Positions 22,760 to 31,575 are shown, counted from the stretch's first letter. The stretch: 64,000 bases of DNA from Paenisporosarcina macmurdoensis (GCF_042658845.1 NZ_JBHSRI010000003.1:124001-188000), one strand, 5' to 3'. Program-made: numbers and translations. Notes: generated from the letters alone by a model not told the origin.

Positions 22760-24169
22760 ATGAAAGAAACACTTACGATACTTCATACGAATGATTTGCA
22801 CGGTCACTATGATTTAGCTATTAGACAAGCAGCCTTAATTAAAAAAAGAAAAAGAGATCTACTGAGTCAAGGTGAACATGTAATTGTCTTAGATGGTGGT
22901 GACCATATGGATATGAGCATGAATGAATGCTTGGCCACTTCGGGTACTATTCATCTAGACATGCTTAATGCTACTGGGTATGATGCGATGTCTGTTGGAA
23001 ACAACGAACTGTTGCGTTTACCTAAAGACAACATTAGGCAGCTAAGCCACGATTCAAAAGTTCCTTGGCTCCTCTTAAACCTGGAAGAGTCCGATGGTTC
23101 ACAAATAGGTGGAACAAAAGAGACCCTTTTGCTTAAGGTTGGTGACAGGTTAAACGTCGGGCTTTTTGGAGCAACTGATCAATTTGAAGATATATATGAA
23201 AACAAACATGGGTTTCGAAATCGAGATACCCTTAATTCAATAAAACAAGCCGTCGAGAAATTAAGAAAAGATGGTGCTAACCTGATTATTTTCCTTTCGC
23301 ATATGGGATATGGGGCTGATATAGAACTTTCTAAACAATTATCAGGGCTCGTTGATGTCATTGTTGGTGCCCATAGCCATACCGTGATAAGTCAGCCCGA
23401 GGTTGTGGAAAATGTAATCATCGTCCAAGCAGGATCATACGGAAAATACGTGGGCGAACTAAGAATTACTGTGGATATCGAGGAAATGAAAGTCGTTGAA
23501 CATACAGGTCACTTAACAGAAATATCAATGGATGATAAGTGTGATACTGAACTAAGTGCAGTCGTTGAAAAAGGACGAGTAGAAACCGAGAAATATTTAT
23601 CTGAAGTTGTCTATTATTCGGACAGGGCTATTACGCATGAGGAGTTAGTAGAGTTAATGGCTTGTAGCGTCAAAGATTTTTGGAAGTCTGATGTAGGAAT
23701 TATGTACGGTGGAGCTGCAACAAATGGGTTGGAAAGTGGTGAAATCACAAAAGCTAGTGTATTAAACACTTGTAAAAGTATGCAGGCTGCTTCCTTAATT
23801 GAGCTAACTGGACAACAAATAGCTGGTCTTATTCATGAAACATTCGACAAAGAAATTACGAATCGAAAAGTATATGGCAGTGGATTTCGTCCTCAGGGGA
23901 TAGCTATTGGGAAATTACAATTCTCTGGTGTGCGCTGGACAGAGCACGAGGGAAAAGTATCTGACATCCTAGTAAATGATGAAACGATTGATTTCACTAA
24001 GAAGTATACTGTAGCCACTGGCTCTTCACTTATATACGAAGAAGTGTGCGGGTACCCTAGTGTCAAAGGAAACACACTAATTGATTATTCGAAGGAATTT
24101 ATGGTTAAAGATGTTTTTATGGATTACTTGAAACAACAATATACTAAGATGAAGAGCAAGATACTTTAA
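22760..24169 (+). CDS. yunD: Cytoplasmic 5'-nucleotidase-family metallophosphoesterase, YunD-like
   Basis: 469 residues. The N-terminal calcineurin-like domain shows metal motifs ILHTNDLHGH, VLDGGDHMD, SVGNNELL, FLSHMGYG and VGAHSHT; the C-terminal 5'-nucleotidase domain shows MYGGAATNGLESGEIT and the substrate-stacking region near YGSGFRPQG. The GNNE form (instead of GNHE) fits YunD as I recall it. There is no signal peptide, unlike secreted YfkN/UshA enzymes, so it probably acts inside the cell on nucleotides or cyclic nucleotides. GGAGGT lies ahead of the ATG. Monocistronic with a strong terminator. Confidence 0.87.
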   Translation: MKETLTILHTNDLHGHYDLAIRQAALIKKRKRDLLSQGEHVIVLDGGDHMDMSMNECLATSGTIHLDMLNATGYDAMSVGNNELLRLPKDNIRQLSHDSKVPWLLLNLEESDGSQIGGTKETLLLKVGDRLNVGLFGATDQFEDIYENKHGFRNRDTLNSIKQAVEKLRKDGANLIIFLSHMGYGADIELSKQLSGLVDVIVGAHSHTVISQPEVVENVIIVQAGSYGKYVGELRITVDIEEMKVVEHTGHLTEISMDDKCDTELSAVVEKGRVETEKYLSEVVYYSDRAITHEELVELMACSVKDFWKSDVGIMYGGAATNGLESGEITKASVLNTCKSMQAASLIELTGQQIAGLIHETFDKEITNRKVYGSGFRPQGIAIGKLQFSGVRWTEHEGKVSDILVNDETIDFTKKYTVATGSSLIYEEVCGYPSVKGNTLIDYSKEFMVKDVFMDYLKQQYTKMKSKIL

Positions 24170-24184
24170 TACTAACTAAACCAG

Positions 24185-24228
24185 AATAACCAATCCTCTT
24201 GAGTTCGAATACAAGAGGATTGGTTATT
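24185..24228 (+). terminator. Terminator of yunD
   Basis: A 17-bp perfect stem (24185-24201 with 24212-24228) with T run. Confidence 0.9.
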
Positions 24229-24787
24229 TTTATGATTAAAAGTATTATTTTTTATTGAACTGCAAACTTTTAGTGCAGTATCAGTTGCTAAAGTAATATA
24301 ATCTTTGATTTCAGCCTAGAAGAACCTTGTTGATTAGGTATTTCAAGCTTTTCAAAGACTTGATTAGCCATTATCAAATGCATCATTCGTGACCCCATTT
24401 TGAATTCCCTTTGAAATAATGTTTATGAATGAGTCAATTTCATAATTCATGAAACCGGATGTAAACACGAAGATTCTAAAACAGAGATTCTGTTGATTTC
24501 CGTTACGGGCGGACGCTTTCCGCGGGTGGTCCGTGTGCCTCCTCGTTCGCTTTGCTCTCTGCGGGGTCACACCTGGACACACTTTTCCCGCTGGAGACGC
24601 CGCCCTTCACTCCAATCAAATGACCGAAATTATTAAACAACTCCAAGGAATAAACTTCAAATATTCGTGTATCATTAATCAAACGTCATTTATAAAATTG
24701 ACTCGAATACTAACTTTATTTTGACTTTCATCCTAAACCAGAATGGCTTTCCATGTAGAGAAAAACCTTTGCTCTCCTCCAACTTTC
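24229..24787. other. Gene-poor stretch with repeat copy C
   Basis: Apart from the dispersed repeat at 24492-24620 I see no gene, hairpin or promoter that I can support. Confidence 0.4.
24492..24620 (+). repeat. Dispersed GC-rich intergenic repeat, copy C
   Basis: Same orientation and order as copy A: GTTGATTTCCGTTACGGGCG, GGACGCTTTCCGCGGG, GCCTCCTCGTTCGC, CTGCGGGGTCACACCTG, ending CTTCACTCCAATCAAA. It lacks the internal AAAGAT...ATCTTT hairpin of copies A and B. Confidence 0.8.
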
Positions 24788-25519
24788 TTACTTTTTACAT
24801 GCAAACATTAAAAAAAGAGGGATTCTCATTCGACGTTTATATTCACTTTCACTAGTAAATTCTTCCACTCTTGGAGTACCTTCTCTAATATCTTCAATCA
24901 TGAATCCCGCTTGTTTTAATAGTTGAAAATATTCTTCAATCGTACGATGATATTTAACAATCTTTTTATCAATCCAAGGTTCTACTCTTTCCCCACTATT
25001 AAAATAATCATCTACGATCCAATCTGCTTTTGAGGAAGAAGCAGCTGCACTTTTTATTGACGAAGTTAATACAGGATGCTGAACACTAAATATAAATTTT
25101 CCATTACTTCCTAGTGATTTATGTGTTTCTTGAAATATATCCCTTAATTCGGATAAATAATGAAGAGCTAATCGTGAAACAACTAAATCATAGCTTCCTG
25201 TTTGAAAATCCCACGTTTCCATTGGAGAAAGATGGACGTTTCCCACTGTTCCAGTTAAGCTTTTCGTAGCTTCTTTTGCCATATTTACTGAACCTTCTAC
25301 TCCGTCGTACGAAGCGCATCCTTTTTGTAGAAGTTCAACACCAAATTTTGCATCTCCACACCCCAGATCTAAAACCTTTTTCCCTTTTACATCACCTATC
25401 ATTTCAAGGAATATGGGCTTTTCAATCATATTGTTTGGACTTTCCTCACGATTTCTTCTGGTCATGTAATTCTTGAAAAATTGATCATCATTATAAGCTG
25501 ATGCCCCTCTATACTCCAT
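24788..25519 (-). CDS. Class I SAM-dependent methyltransferase
   Basis: 243 residues. Rossmann-like methyltransferase: motif I VLDLGCGDAKFG (about 50-61), acidic residue at the end of strand 2 (YDGVEGSVNMA), motif II-like SYDLVVSRLALHYL and post-motif GKFIFSVQHPV. It belongs to the Methyltransf_11 group; small-molecule substrate unknown. The ATG at 25519 follows GAGAGGG by 6 bases; a TTG just before it is also possible. No neighbours in operon. Confidence 0.85.
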   Translation of the reverse strand: MEYRGASAYNDDQFFKNYMTRRNREESPNNMIEKPIFLEMIGDVKGKKVLDLGCGDAKFGVELLQKGCASYDGVEGSVNMAKEATKSLTGTVGNVHLSPMETWDFQTGSYDLVVSRLALHYLSELRDIFQETHKSLGSNGKFIFSVQHPVLTSSIKSAAASSSKADWIVDDYFNSGERVEPWIDKKIVKYHRTIEEYFQLLKQAGFMIEDIREGTPRVEEFTSESEYKRRMRIPLFLMFACKK

Positions 25520-25662
25520 CAATTTCCCTCTCTTCTTGCTAAGTAATACACCAAATGTGGTACCTCATGCTTAATGAAACCAAAAACAGACTTCATTGTA
25601 AAATCCTTTTTCACTCGCTATATTTCAATCAAGAAATTTCCATATACCCAGAATAAGCGTGT

Positions 25663-26925
25663 TCAGAATTCTCCAGGCGACTCGATTGAATACCCTCTTG
25701 TTTCAAGCAAATCGACAATACTATTTTCACCAGCTAAGTGTAGAGCACCTACTACGACAAAATACGTTTCTCCGTCATCCGCATTGAGAAATCCTTCTAT
25801 TTTATCGGCCATTAATAAGTCTCTTTCGTCCATGGCTAACTGCTCAGACCCTTCACTCAAATCACGCAGCTGAGCGATTACATCAATGTTGCCAGAACGC
25901 CAAACACGAATCAATTGCGTTAATTCTTCCTCATATATATCCATTGAGTCTAGTGTGATTTCGAGACTTTCGATTTGCTCCTCAACAGGAGCTGAACTAA
26001 TTGACGCAATCTGACTTTCGACAGATTCCAGACTTATGATGGGTAATTTCTTTTCAGTTGCACGAGTAATAAAGTGTTTGTCTACCCCATTCTCACTAGT
26101 TAAATTAGACTTCCCTAAAGCGACTTCAGAGAGCATCATCGTAACAAACCAAGGTTGAAATTGATTAATCATTTCTTCATTCAAACCCAAATCTGATAAA
26201 TAGCCAACCGTATCCTTGAAAACTTCATCTTCCACAACGGTTGAGAGGGTTGTGCCGTCTTGATACAGTCCTTGTTGCATCATAGTCTGCGAGGCTTCTG
26301 TTTCATTAATATCCTCTATATTGATTTCAACAGCTAGATGATCGGCTTCCTCAAACGCGACATCAATCTTCTGGTTTAAGGGATATATGGTTTGATCGCC
26401 TATATGAATGGATCCTAATAAGTACACAGTTTGATTATCTTTTTGAACTCGGTGAAAAATACCTTCCGACGGACCATCATATTCTTCAAATGACAGTCTT
26501 GAACGAACATGAACCTTTACTCCTTTTTTCTCAAGGTTTTCTATTACACTCCCTACGGTTTCATCCGAATCACCAGTGAAATAAATGTCCCCCAACTGAA
26601 CTTCTGATAATTTTTCCAACGATAATAAAGGGGATAGATCATCAATATTATTACCTGTAACATCCAAGTAATTTAGAGAGGTTAATTTTTCAATTCCTTC
26701 AAGATTAGTGATTCCAGCTTCAGGTGCTTTTAATGATTGAATAGTTGCAAATTCTTTTTCCGATACCTTTGGATTTTCACTTTTAAGTTCTTTTCGTACA
26801 ACGATTTCCAAAGAACTATCTTGAAAATATTCTTCAAGTTTTACCGTTTCTGATGTCAGTGAGCAGGCTGTAGTGGAAATTATGAAAATTCCTAATAAAA
26901 ATATGTATTTTGTTGTTTTAAGCAA
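25663..26925 (-). CDS. Lipoprotein with LRR and TraB/GumN domains
   Basis: 420 residues from a TTG at 26925; an ATG at 26943 is part of the AAAGGGGGA binding-site region. Signal peptide with lipobox ending TTAC. Residues about 35-145 are a short leucine-rich repeat segment of the SDS22/internalin kind (ITNLEGIEKLTSLNYLDVTGNNIDDLSPLLSLEKL). Residues about 150-420 are a TraB/GumN domain with the two GxxH motifs GSIHIGDQTIYPL and GALHLAGENSIVDLL and the Glu in LAVEIN. TraB/TIKI proteins are metal-dependent proteases or related hydrolases; the activity here is not shown. Extracellular and lipid-anchored. Confidence 0.8.
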   Translation of the reverse strand: MLKTTKYIFLLGIFIISTTACSLTSETVKLEEYFQDSSLEIVVRKELKSENPKVSEKEFATIQSLKAPEAGITNLEGIEKLTSLNYLDVTGNNIDDLSPLLSLEKLSEVQLGDIYFTGDSDETVGSVIENLEKKGVKVHVRSRLSFEEYDGPSEGIFHRVQKDNQTVYLLGSIHIGDQTIYPLNQKIDVAFEEADHLAVEINIEDINETEASQTMMQQGLYQDGTTLSTVVEDEVFKDTVGYLSDLGLNEEMINQFQPWFVTMMLSEVALGKSNLTSENGVDKHFITRATEKKLPIISLESVESQIASISSAPVEEQIESLEITLDSMDIYEEELTQLIRVWRSGNIDVIAQLRDLSEGSEQLAMDERDLLMADKIEGFLNADDGETYFVVVGALHLAGENSIVDLLETRGYSIESPGEF

Positions 26926-27119
26926 TGGAAATCCCCCTTTCAATAATCAATTCTTTCATCAGTAGATATTTACGAATCGGACTAGAAAAAGTTCCACCAT
27001 TTGGAATAAAAGATAACATATTTTTCAGTTTTCTGATAATGAATGGCAACCTCAATTAATCACTTCCTTATTGTCTTCTTAATTTTATTGGTATAATTTA
27101 CAATAAAGGGGAGTATAAA

Positions 27120-28022
27120 ATGAAAAAGTTCGTGATTGTTAATCATAACAAATTAGAGGTTTTACAAAGGGGTTCCTATGGTACGCCAATAGTTTTCCTT
27201 ACTGGAATGGGTTGCTCATTCGAAGAATGGTTTGAGATTATAGAGACATTAAGTAAAACAAATCAGGTTATTATGTATCACAGACCTGGTCTTGGTGAAA
27301 GTGCTATAGATAATAGTAATCGAAATACACAGACTGCAGCTGAAGATCTTCACTCCTTGTTAGGTCTATTGAAAATATCAGAGCCTGTGATCGTAGTAGG
27401 TCACTCATATGGTGGTCTAATTGCACAGCATTTCACAAAGCTTCATCCAAGCAGTGTACGAGCATTAGTTTTAGTGGACTCTACTTCAGTGGATCTGAAC
27501 ATTTTGGACAAGTTGGATTTGCCTATATTAAATAAAGATTCTACAGATGATTTTTGGATTGAAAAATCTGCAACATACTCTCTTATGAGTCAGGAACAAT
27601 TAAGTGAAATAATAAAACCTGTTCTAACAGAAAAACAAAAGCAATTGCCTGATTCAATTAAACAAAGACTAATCGAGTTTCATCAAAAACCTCTATTATA
27701 TAAAGCAATGAAGTCTGAAATAGAGAATTGGAATAAAGATGCTGAGACCATTAAAAGACTAGGAGGAATTGAGGATATTTATTTAGTAGTGATTGGTAGG
27801 GATAAAGAATTTACGATTAGAAACGGCATTGAAGAAGGTTTGCCAGAACGTGAAATGAAATTATTGGAAGAAACTTGGCAAAATCTAATAAAAGAACAAA
27901 TCCATCTTTCTCGAAATAGTGAACTAGTGTTTGCCAATCATTCAAGTCATTCGGTTCACATGGATCAACCTGATGTTGTGATTAATGGAATACTTAAAGC
28001 CATCGATCTGACTTCTTCATGA
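27120..28022 (+). CDS. Alpha/beta hydrolase
   Basis: 300 residues, no signal peptide. The fold starts with VFLTGMGCSFEEW (oxyanion region); nucleophile elbow VVGHSYGG (Ser96); the acid is in the YLVVIGRDKEF region and the catalytic His in HSSHSVHMDQPD near the C-terminus. Substrate unknown; homologs include esterases and lactonases. AAGGGGAG precedes the ATG. A second, different alpha/beta hydrolase follows by 60 bases in the same direction, so the two are probably co-transcribed. Confidence 0.85.
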   Translation: MKKFVIVNHNKLEVLQRGSYGTPIVFLTGMGCSFEEWFEIIETLSKTNQVIMYHRPGLGESAIDNSNRNTQTAAEDLHSLLGLLKISEPVIVVGHSYGGLIAQHFTKLHPSSVRALVLVDSTSVDLNILDKLDLPILNKDSTDDFWIEKSATYSLMSQEQLSEIIKPVLTEKQKQLPDSIKQRLIEFHQKPLLYKAMKSEIENWNKDAETIKRLGGIEDIYLVVIGRDKEFTIRNGIEEGLPEREMKLLEETWQNLIKEQIHLSRNSELVFANHSSHSVHMDQPDVVINGILKAIDLTSS

Positions 28023-28081
28023 ACTAGTAGGAAGATTTTATACATAAACGTAACCACTCATCCAAAAGGGGCAACATTGAA

Positions 28082-28924
28082 ATGGATATGAAAAGATACT
28101 TTATTCATGATGGTGATATGAATGTATATATTACAGAATGGGGTTGTACGACAAATTCCGTGATTTTTTGTCTTCATGGATTAGGCAGCACGGGTCTTAG
28201 TTTTATTGAGATTGCTGAAGAATTAAAAGAAGAATATCGAATTGTTTCAATAGATGCCCCCGGACATGGCCAGACCCCACCCTTTTTAGATGCAGAAAAA
28301 TATGAGTATCCACAACTAGCTGTATGGATTAATAAGATATTAGATATTCTTGAAATTGAAACGTTTTATTTCTTATCCCATTCATGGGGAAGTTTTGTAG
28401 CCCTCTACTATTTGATTCAATTCCCAGGGAGAACGCTTGGAACAATCCTTATAGATGGTGGATACCAGACTAAAAGGCGTGGGGAAAAGTCTATGGAGGA
28501 AGAAATAGCCTATTACGAAAAAGATTTCGAAGACTACGTTTTTAATAACTGGAGAGATTTCTTTCGCTCTGAAAAAGCAGCTTACTCTAGATGGTCTCCA
28601 CTATTGGAATTGGCTGTAAAAGACCTTGGTATCGAGTTAAACAATAAAGTCATTTGGCATGCAAGAGGAACAACAGCACATCATATTATTCGAGCCATGC
28701 ACAAACACGAAACTGAAGACATTTACGACCAATTGCCATCATATATTAAATTATTGAGGGCGACATTACCAAGTACAATGGATGATCAACGAACCATTAC
28801 TTCAGAGATATTTAATCAGAAAGCCAGTGGCCAGATCCAGGTGGTTCCGAATACCACTCACATGTTACATTGGGATAAACCCGATGTTGTAATTAATGAG
28901 ATAAGAAAGAACTGGATCAACTAA
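28082..28924 (+). CDS. Alpha/beta hydrolase
   Basis: 280 residues. LHGLGSTGLSF oxyanion loop, DAPGHGQTPPF, nucleophile elbow LSHSWGS (Ser101), and catalytic His in NTTHMLHWDKPD. Weakly related to the preceding hydrolase (same closing motif, His-x-Asp-Pro-Asp-Val-Val-Ile-Asn), suggesting an old duplication. AAAAGGGG lies 10 bases before the ATG. Function unknown. Confidence 0.85.
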   Translation: MDMKRYFIHDGDMNVYITEWGCTTNSVIFCLHGLGSTGLSFIEIAEELKEEYRIVSIDAPGHGQTPPFLDAEKYEYPQLAVWINKILDILEIETFYFLSHSWGSFVALYYLIQFPGRTLGTILIDGGYQTKRRGEKSMEEEIAYYEKDFEDYVFNNWRDFFRSEKAAYSRWSPLLELAVKDLGIELNNKVIWHARGTTAHHIIRAMHKHETEDIYDQLPSYIKLLRATLPSTMDDQRTITSEIFNQKASGQIQVVPNTTHMLHWDKPDVVINEIRKNWIN

Positions 28925-28953
28925 ACATACTTCCAAATATTAAGCTCAAGTAA

Positions 28954-28981
28954 GAAGGGACTTTTGTGTACAAGTCCCCTT
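28954..28981 (+). terminator. Possible weak terminator after the hydrolase pair
   Basis: AAGGGACTT pairs with AAGTCCCCTT around TTGTGTAC; the T run is poor. Confidence 0.4.
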
Positions 28982-29070
28982 AAAACCTGTTCATTCAGCC
29001 TCTTTCAAAAAATGAATAATAAATAGTTAAATTGATAACAATATTACTATTAAGTTTAAGGAGTTACGAG

Positions 29071-29367
29071 ATGTTATTATTTAAATATTTTAAGGACGAG
29101 GCTGGAGAGTATTTAGGGATTAGAGATGAATATGTATACTATGTGTTCATTCCTGCTTCTACCAAAAAAGAACAAATCATCACGTTATTTGGCTTTGCAA
29201 TGGATAAAATCAAAGCACATTATCTAGAAAACAAAAAAGAAATACATCAAATGAAAATGTATTTGATGGCAGATCCTCTGATTGTAGAAAGAATCAATGC
29301 GGTTTCTACCTATCAAAAAGTATTTATGGTAAGTCATGAAGAATTTTTAGAGTCTTACCTTGGTTGA
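29071..29367 (+). CDS. Small protein of unknown function
   Basis: 98 residues from the ATG at 29071, which has AAGGAG 7 bases upstream; an earlier in-frame start at 29032 lacks a binding site. No signal peptide or membrane segment. It is Lys/Glu-rich, predicted alpha/beta, with DEYVYYVFIPASTKKEQIITLFGFAMDKIKAH forming a strand then a long helix. I do not recognise the family. Monocistronic, with a strong terminator directly behind the stop. Confidence 0.65.
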   Translation: MLLFKYFKDEAGEYLGIRDEYVYYVFIPASTKKEQIITLFGFAMDKIKAHYLENKKEIHQMKMYLMADPLIVERINAVSTYQKVFMVSHEEFLESYLG

Positions 29368-29369
29368 AT

Positions 29370-29406
29370 AAAAAAAGGGACTTCCGCTTAGGAAGTCCCT
29401 TTTTTT
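29370..29406 (+). terminator. Terminator of the 29071 gene
   Basis: Stem AAAAAAGGGACTTCC/GGAAGTCCCTTTTTT, loop GCTTA, with T run. Confidence 0.9.
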
Positions 29407-29568
29407 ATTTACATTAGTGACTATTTCAACATAATGGCTTTGCTTTTCATAAATAGTTAATCGTATTTCCGATGAGCCTGCCAGTTTATGCACTGTCGAT
29501 ATTTTCGTAAATTAAGTTAAACCAGAGTGCCATTTTTAGCCTATAGGGAAACAGGTTTGATTTGATCC

Positions 29569-30207
29569 CTAGTGATCAAAGTCAGCAATAAGGATGTATC
29601 GGTCTGGTGCACTTCCTATGAAATCAAATGGATAACAAGTGGTTACGGTTAATACTGAACTATCTGTTGGCGTAATAATGGTTTTATCGTCGCTATCAAC
29701 AATTTTAATTTCTCTGATTACATAAGTGAATGTACCTGCTGTTGTTTCTACAATTAATTGATCTTTGATTTGTAGCTGACCCAATTCCCTAAATACAGTG
29801 TCCCGATGTCCTGATAAAACAGAATTGTCATTTTCCCCTGGAAGAACGCTGCCAGAAAAGTGACCAATACCTTTCTTTAATTCATCCTCATCAGTGCCAT
29901 GAAAGATTGGTATCACTTGATTTATTGCTGGAATCGTTAGGTTTCCTATATTTTCACCATCCGTTGGTCTTATCGGATACAGGATTTCATCTGTTACTTC
30001 ATCTGTTTTTACATCTTTAGTTTCAGGGGTGAGGGTAACCGTATCGAATTGTTCTTTTTTTAGTGTTATCGGGGCAGATGTTGGGACAGAATAACTATAA
30101 ATTTGAAATGATGCCCAAATAATAAAACTAATCCCCAGGATCAATAATCCCGGGGAAAGCATATGAGCAATTTTAAACTTACTTATAAATGAACGTTTTC
30201 TATGCAT
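29569..30207 (-). CDS. Class D sortase
   Basis: 212 residues: basic N-terminus, one membrane anchor (about 16-38), linker, and sortase beta barrel. The catalytic triad is visible: His134 in LSGHRDT, Cys191 in TVTTCYPF and Arg203 in APDRYIL. The TLTC-like motif is TVTTC, and the small size and N-terminal anchor fit class D. Family knowledge: class D sortases of Bacillus (YhcS) use LPDTS/LPDTA signals. The gene overlaps the upstream gene by 8 bases, and that gene ends in LPDTS, so this looks like a dedicated enzyme-substrate pair in one operon. Confidence 0.92.
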   Translation of the reverse strand: MHRKRSFISKFKIAHMLSPGLLILGISFIIWASFQIYSYSVPTSAPITLKKEQFDTVTLTPETKDVKTDEVTDEILYPIRPTDGENIGNLTIPAINQVIPIFHGTDEDELKKGIGHFSGSVLPGENDNSVLSGHRDTVFRELGQLQIKDQLIVETTAGTFTYVIREIKIVDSDDKTIITPTDSSVLTVTTCYPFDFIGSAPDRYILIADFDH

Positions 30208-31504
30208 AAAATTTTCTTCTTATCAAGACCGCTAAGCCTATCATAGAAAGAACAGTTCCAACAAGAAGGAGGTTATACCAAGGTGTAGATGTATCTGGAA
30301 GCTGTCCCCCTGAAACAGTTGGTACAGACACGGTAAACGAACCAAGATCGATTACTTCACCATTGTCATCCGCTATAAATTGTACACTTACTTTGTAAGT
30401 TCCAACAGGCACATTATCTGCAGTATAGGTAATATCTTCACTACCTTTTGCTTTGTAAGTTTTTCCACCAATATTGAAAATCCAAGTACCTGTTTCTTTA
30501 ACGTCATTAGGTAACACGGCACGAATAATCATGCTTCCCTCAGAGTTAATTTTCACATTCACTGAAGGAGAATCATCTTTAGTCCCTGGAACAGTTGGTT
30601 GTTCTGGTGTTGGTTCCGGTTCTGTACCAGGCGTTGGTGTTGGTGTTGGCGTTGGTTCTATTGGTGTTGGTGTTGGTTCTGGTGTTGGTGTTGGTGTTGG
30701 TGTTGGCGTTGGCGTTGGTTCTGTTGGTGTTGGTGTTGGTGTTGGTGTTGGTTCTGGTTCTGGTTCTGGTACTGGTTCTGGTTCTGGTACTGGTACTGGT
30801 ACTGGTTCTGTTGGTGTTGGTTCTGTTGGTGTAGCACATGCTTGTGGCACATTGATTCTAGTATTGGCTGCATTAGCTGTAACTGCGGTCTGTGCCAACA
30901 TTCTGCCGTTAGTCAAAGAGCCCGCACCCAGTGTTATAGCTGATTTACTCATTAAAGTTCCCTCAAAAACGCTGTTTGCTCCAATGGTTGCTACATCGAC
31001 TACCCAGTAAATGTTACATGCTTGTGCTCCACCTAATAATCGAATCTGTGTATTGGCAGCAGTAGTAAGTGCTCCACCAATTTGGAATATGTAAATCCCA
31101 TTGCCGTTAAGTGTCATACTTGATCCGATTGACACAGCATTAGTAAATTTATATACTCCTGGTGTTAATGTTTGACCTCCAAGGTCTGATGCTGATGGAG
31201 TAAATTCAGCTAGTTGTGAATCAGCGTTGGACATAGCTGACTTGAAATCTGTAAAGGCTGAATTATAAGCTGCATTTGCAACATCTGTAGAACCGGTAAC
31301 AGTAGCAGTTCCTGTAGCCCCTCCACTTCCTATACTACCCAATATTTGAGTTGATTCAGTTACAGTCGTAGTTGCACCTAAAATTCCATATGGACTTGCA
31401 GATCCAAGACCTGGCGCTACAGCTACTGCACTAACAGGCAATGTGAAAACGATAAACGAAAGAAACAGAATAAGGAAGAAAGATGTCGATTTATAATTAT
31501 TCAA
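30200..31504 (-). CDS. Cell-wall-anchored ice-binding protein (DUF3494) with LPDTS signal
   Basis: 434 residues, TTG start at 31504 behind GAGGTG. Order: signal peptide ending near VSAVA (about 28); DUF3494 ice-binding domain (about 30-222: APGLGSASPYGILGA, TPGVYKFTNAVSIGSSMTLNG, IYIFQIGGALTTA, IYWVVDVATIGANSVFEGTLMS, LAQTAVTANAANT); a Pro/Thr/Glu linker (225-306); a beta-sandwich-like domain (about 312-396); LPDTS at 402-406, a hydrophobic segment and RRK tail. DUF3494 proteins fold as irregular beta helices that bind ice. Here the protein is displayed on the wall by the adjacent sortase, so it could attach cells to ice (inference). Confidence 0.92.
   Translation of the reverse strand: MNNYKSTSFFLILFLSFIVFTLPVSAVAVAPGLGSASPYGILGATTTVTESTQILGSIGSGGATGTATVTGSTDVANAAYNSAFTDFKSAMSNADSQLAEFTPSASDLGGQTLTPGVYKFTNAVSIGSSMTLNGNGIYIFQIGGALTTAANTQIRLLGGAQACNIYWVVDVATIGANSVFEGTLMSKSAITLGAGSLTNGRMLAQTAVTANAANTRINVPQACATPTEPTPTEPVPVPVPEPEPVPEPEPEPTPTPTPTPTEPTPTPTPTPTPTPEPTPTPIEPTPTPTPTPGTEPEPTPEQPTVPGTKDDSPSVNVKINSEGSMIIRAVLPNDVKETGTWIFNIGGKTYKAKGSEDITYTADNVPVGTYKVSVQFIADDNGEVIDLGSFTVSVPTVSGGQLPDTSTPWYNLLLVGTVLSMIGLAVLIRRKFYA
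30587..30832. repeat. Hexanucleotide low-complexity tract encoding the Pro-Thr/Pro-Glu linker
   Basis: About 246 bases built mainly of 6-base units (GGTGTT and variants on the + strand) encoding (PT)n, (PE)n and (PV)n of the ice-binding protein, residues 225-306. Such tracts change length easily by slippage. Confidence 0.85.
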
Positions 31505-31528
31505 TTTTATAAGTCACCTCTGTATTTT

Positions 31529-31550
31529 TATTAGATATCTCCATCTAATA
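31529..31550. promoter_or_regulatory. Palindrome overlapping the -10 box of the ice-binding/sortase operon
   Basis: TATTAGAT-ATCTCC-ATCTAATA, perfect 8-bp arms with a 6-base centre. It covers the end of the -10 and the start point, as a repressor operator would. Confidence 0.6.
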
Positions 31551-31575
31551 TACTATTTGAAGAAATTTCTGTCAA
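31547..31575 (-). promoter_or_regulatory. Consensus sigma-A promoter of the ice-binding/sortase operon
   Basis: Minus strand TTGACA (31570-31575), 17-base spacer, TATATT (31547-31552). The leader to the TTG start is about 35 bases. Confidence 0.8.

Noticed and set aside
20000..24170. A chromosomal replication origin next to dnaN
   Set aside because: No cluster of DnaA boxes (TTATCCACA) and no dnaA, recF or gyrB around the gene.
24229..24787. Possible gene at 24364-24724 (short frames on both strands)
   Set aside because: The frames run through repeat copy C and have no binding sites or protein-like composition.
30474..31010. Long open frames in several phases, on both strands, over the ice-binding linker (Gly-Val, Leu-Val, Trp-Cys, Asn-Thr, Gln-His products)
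   Set aside because: They arise only from the hexanucleotide repeat; compositions are absurd and there are no binding sites. The minus-strand Pro-Thr frame is continuous with a signal peptide and LPDTS signal.
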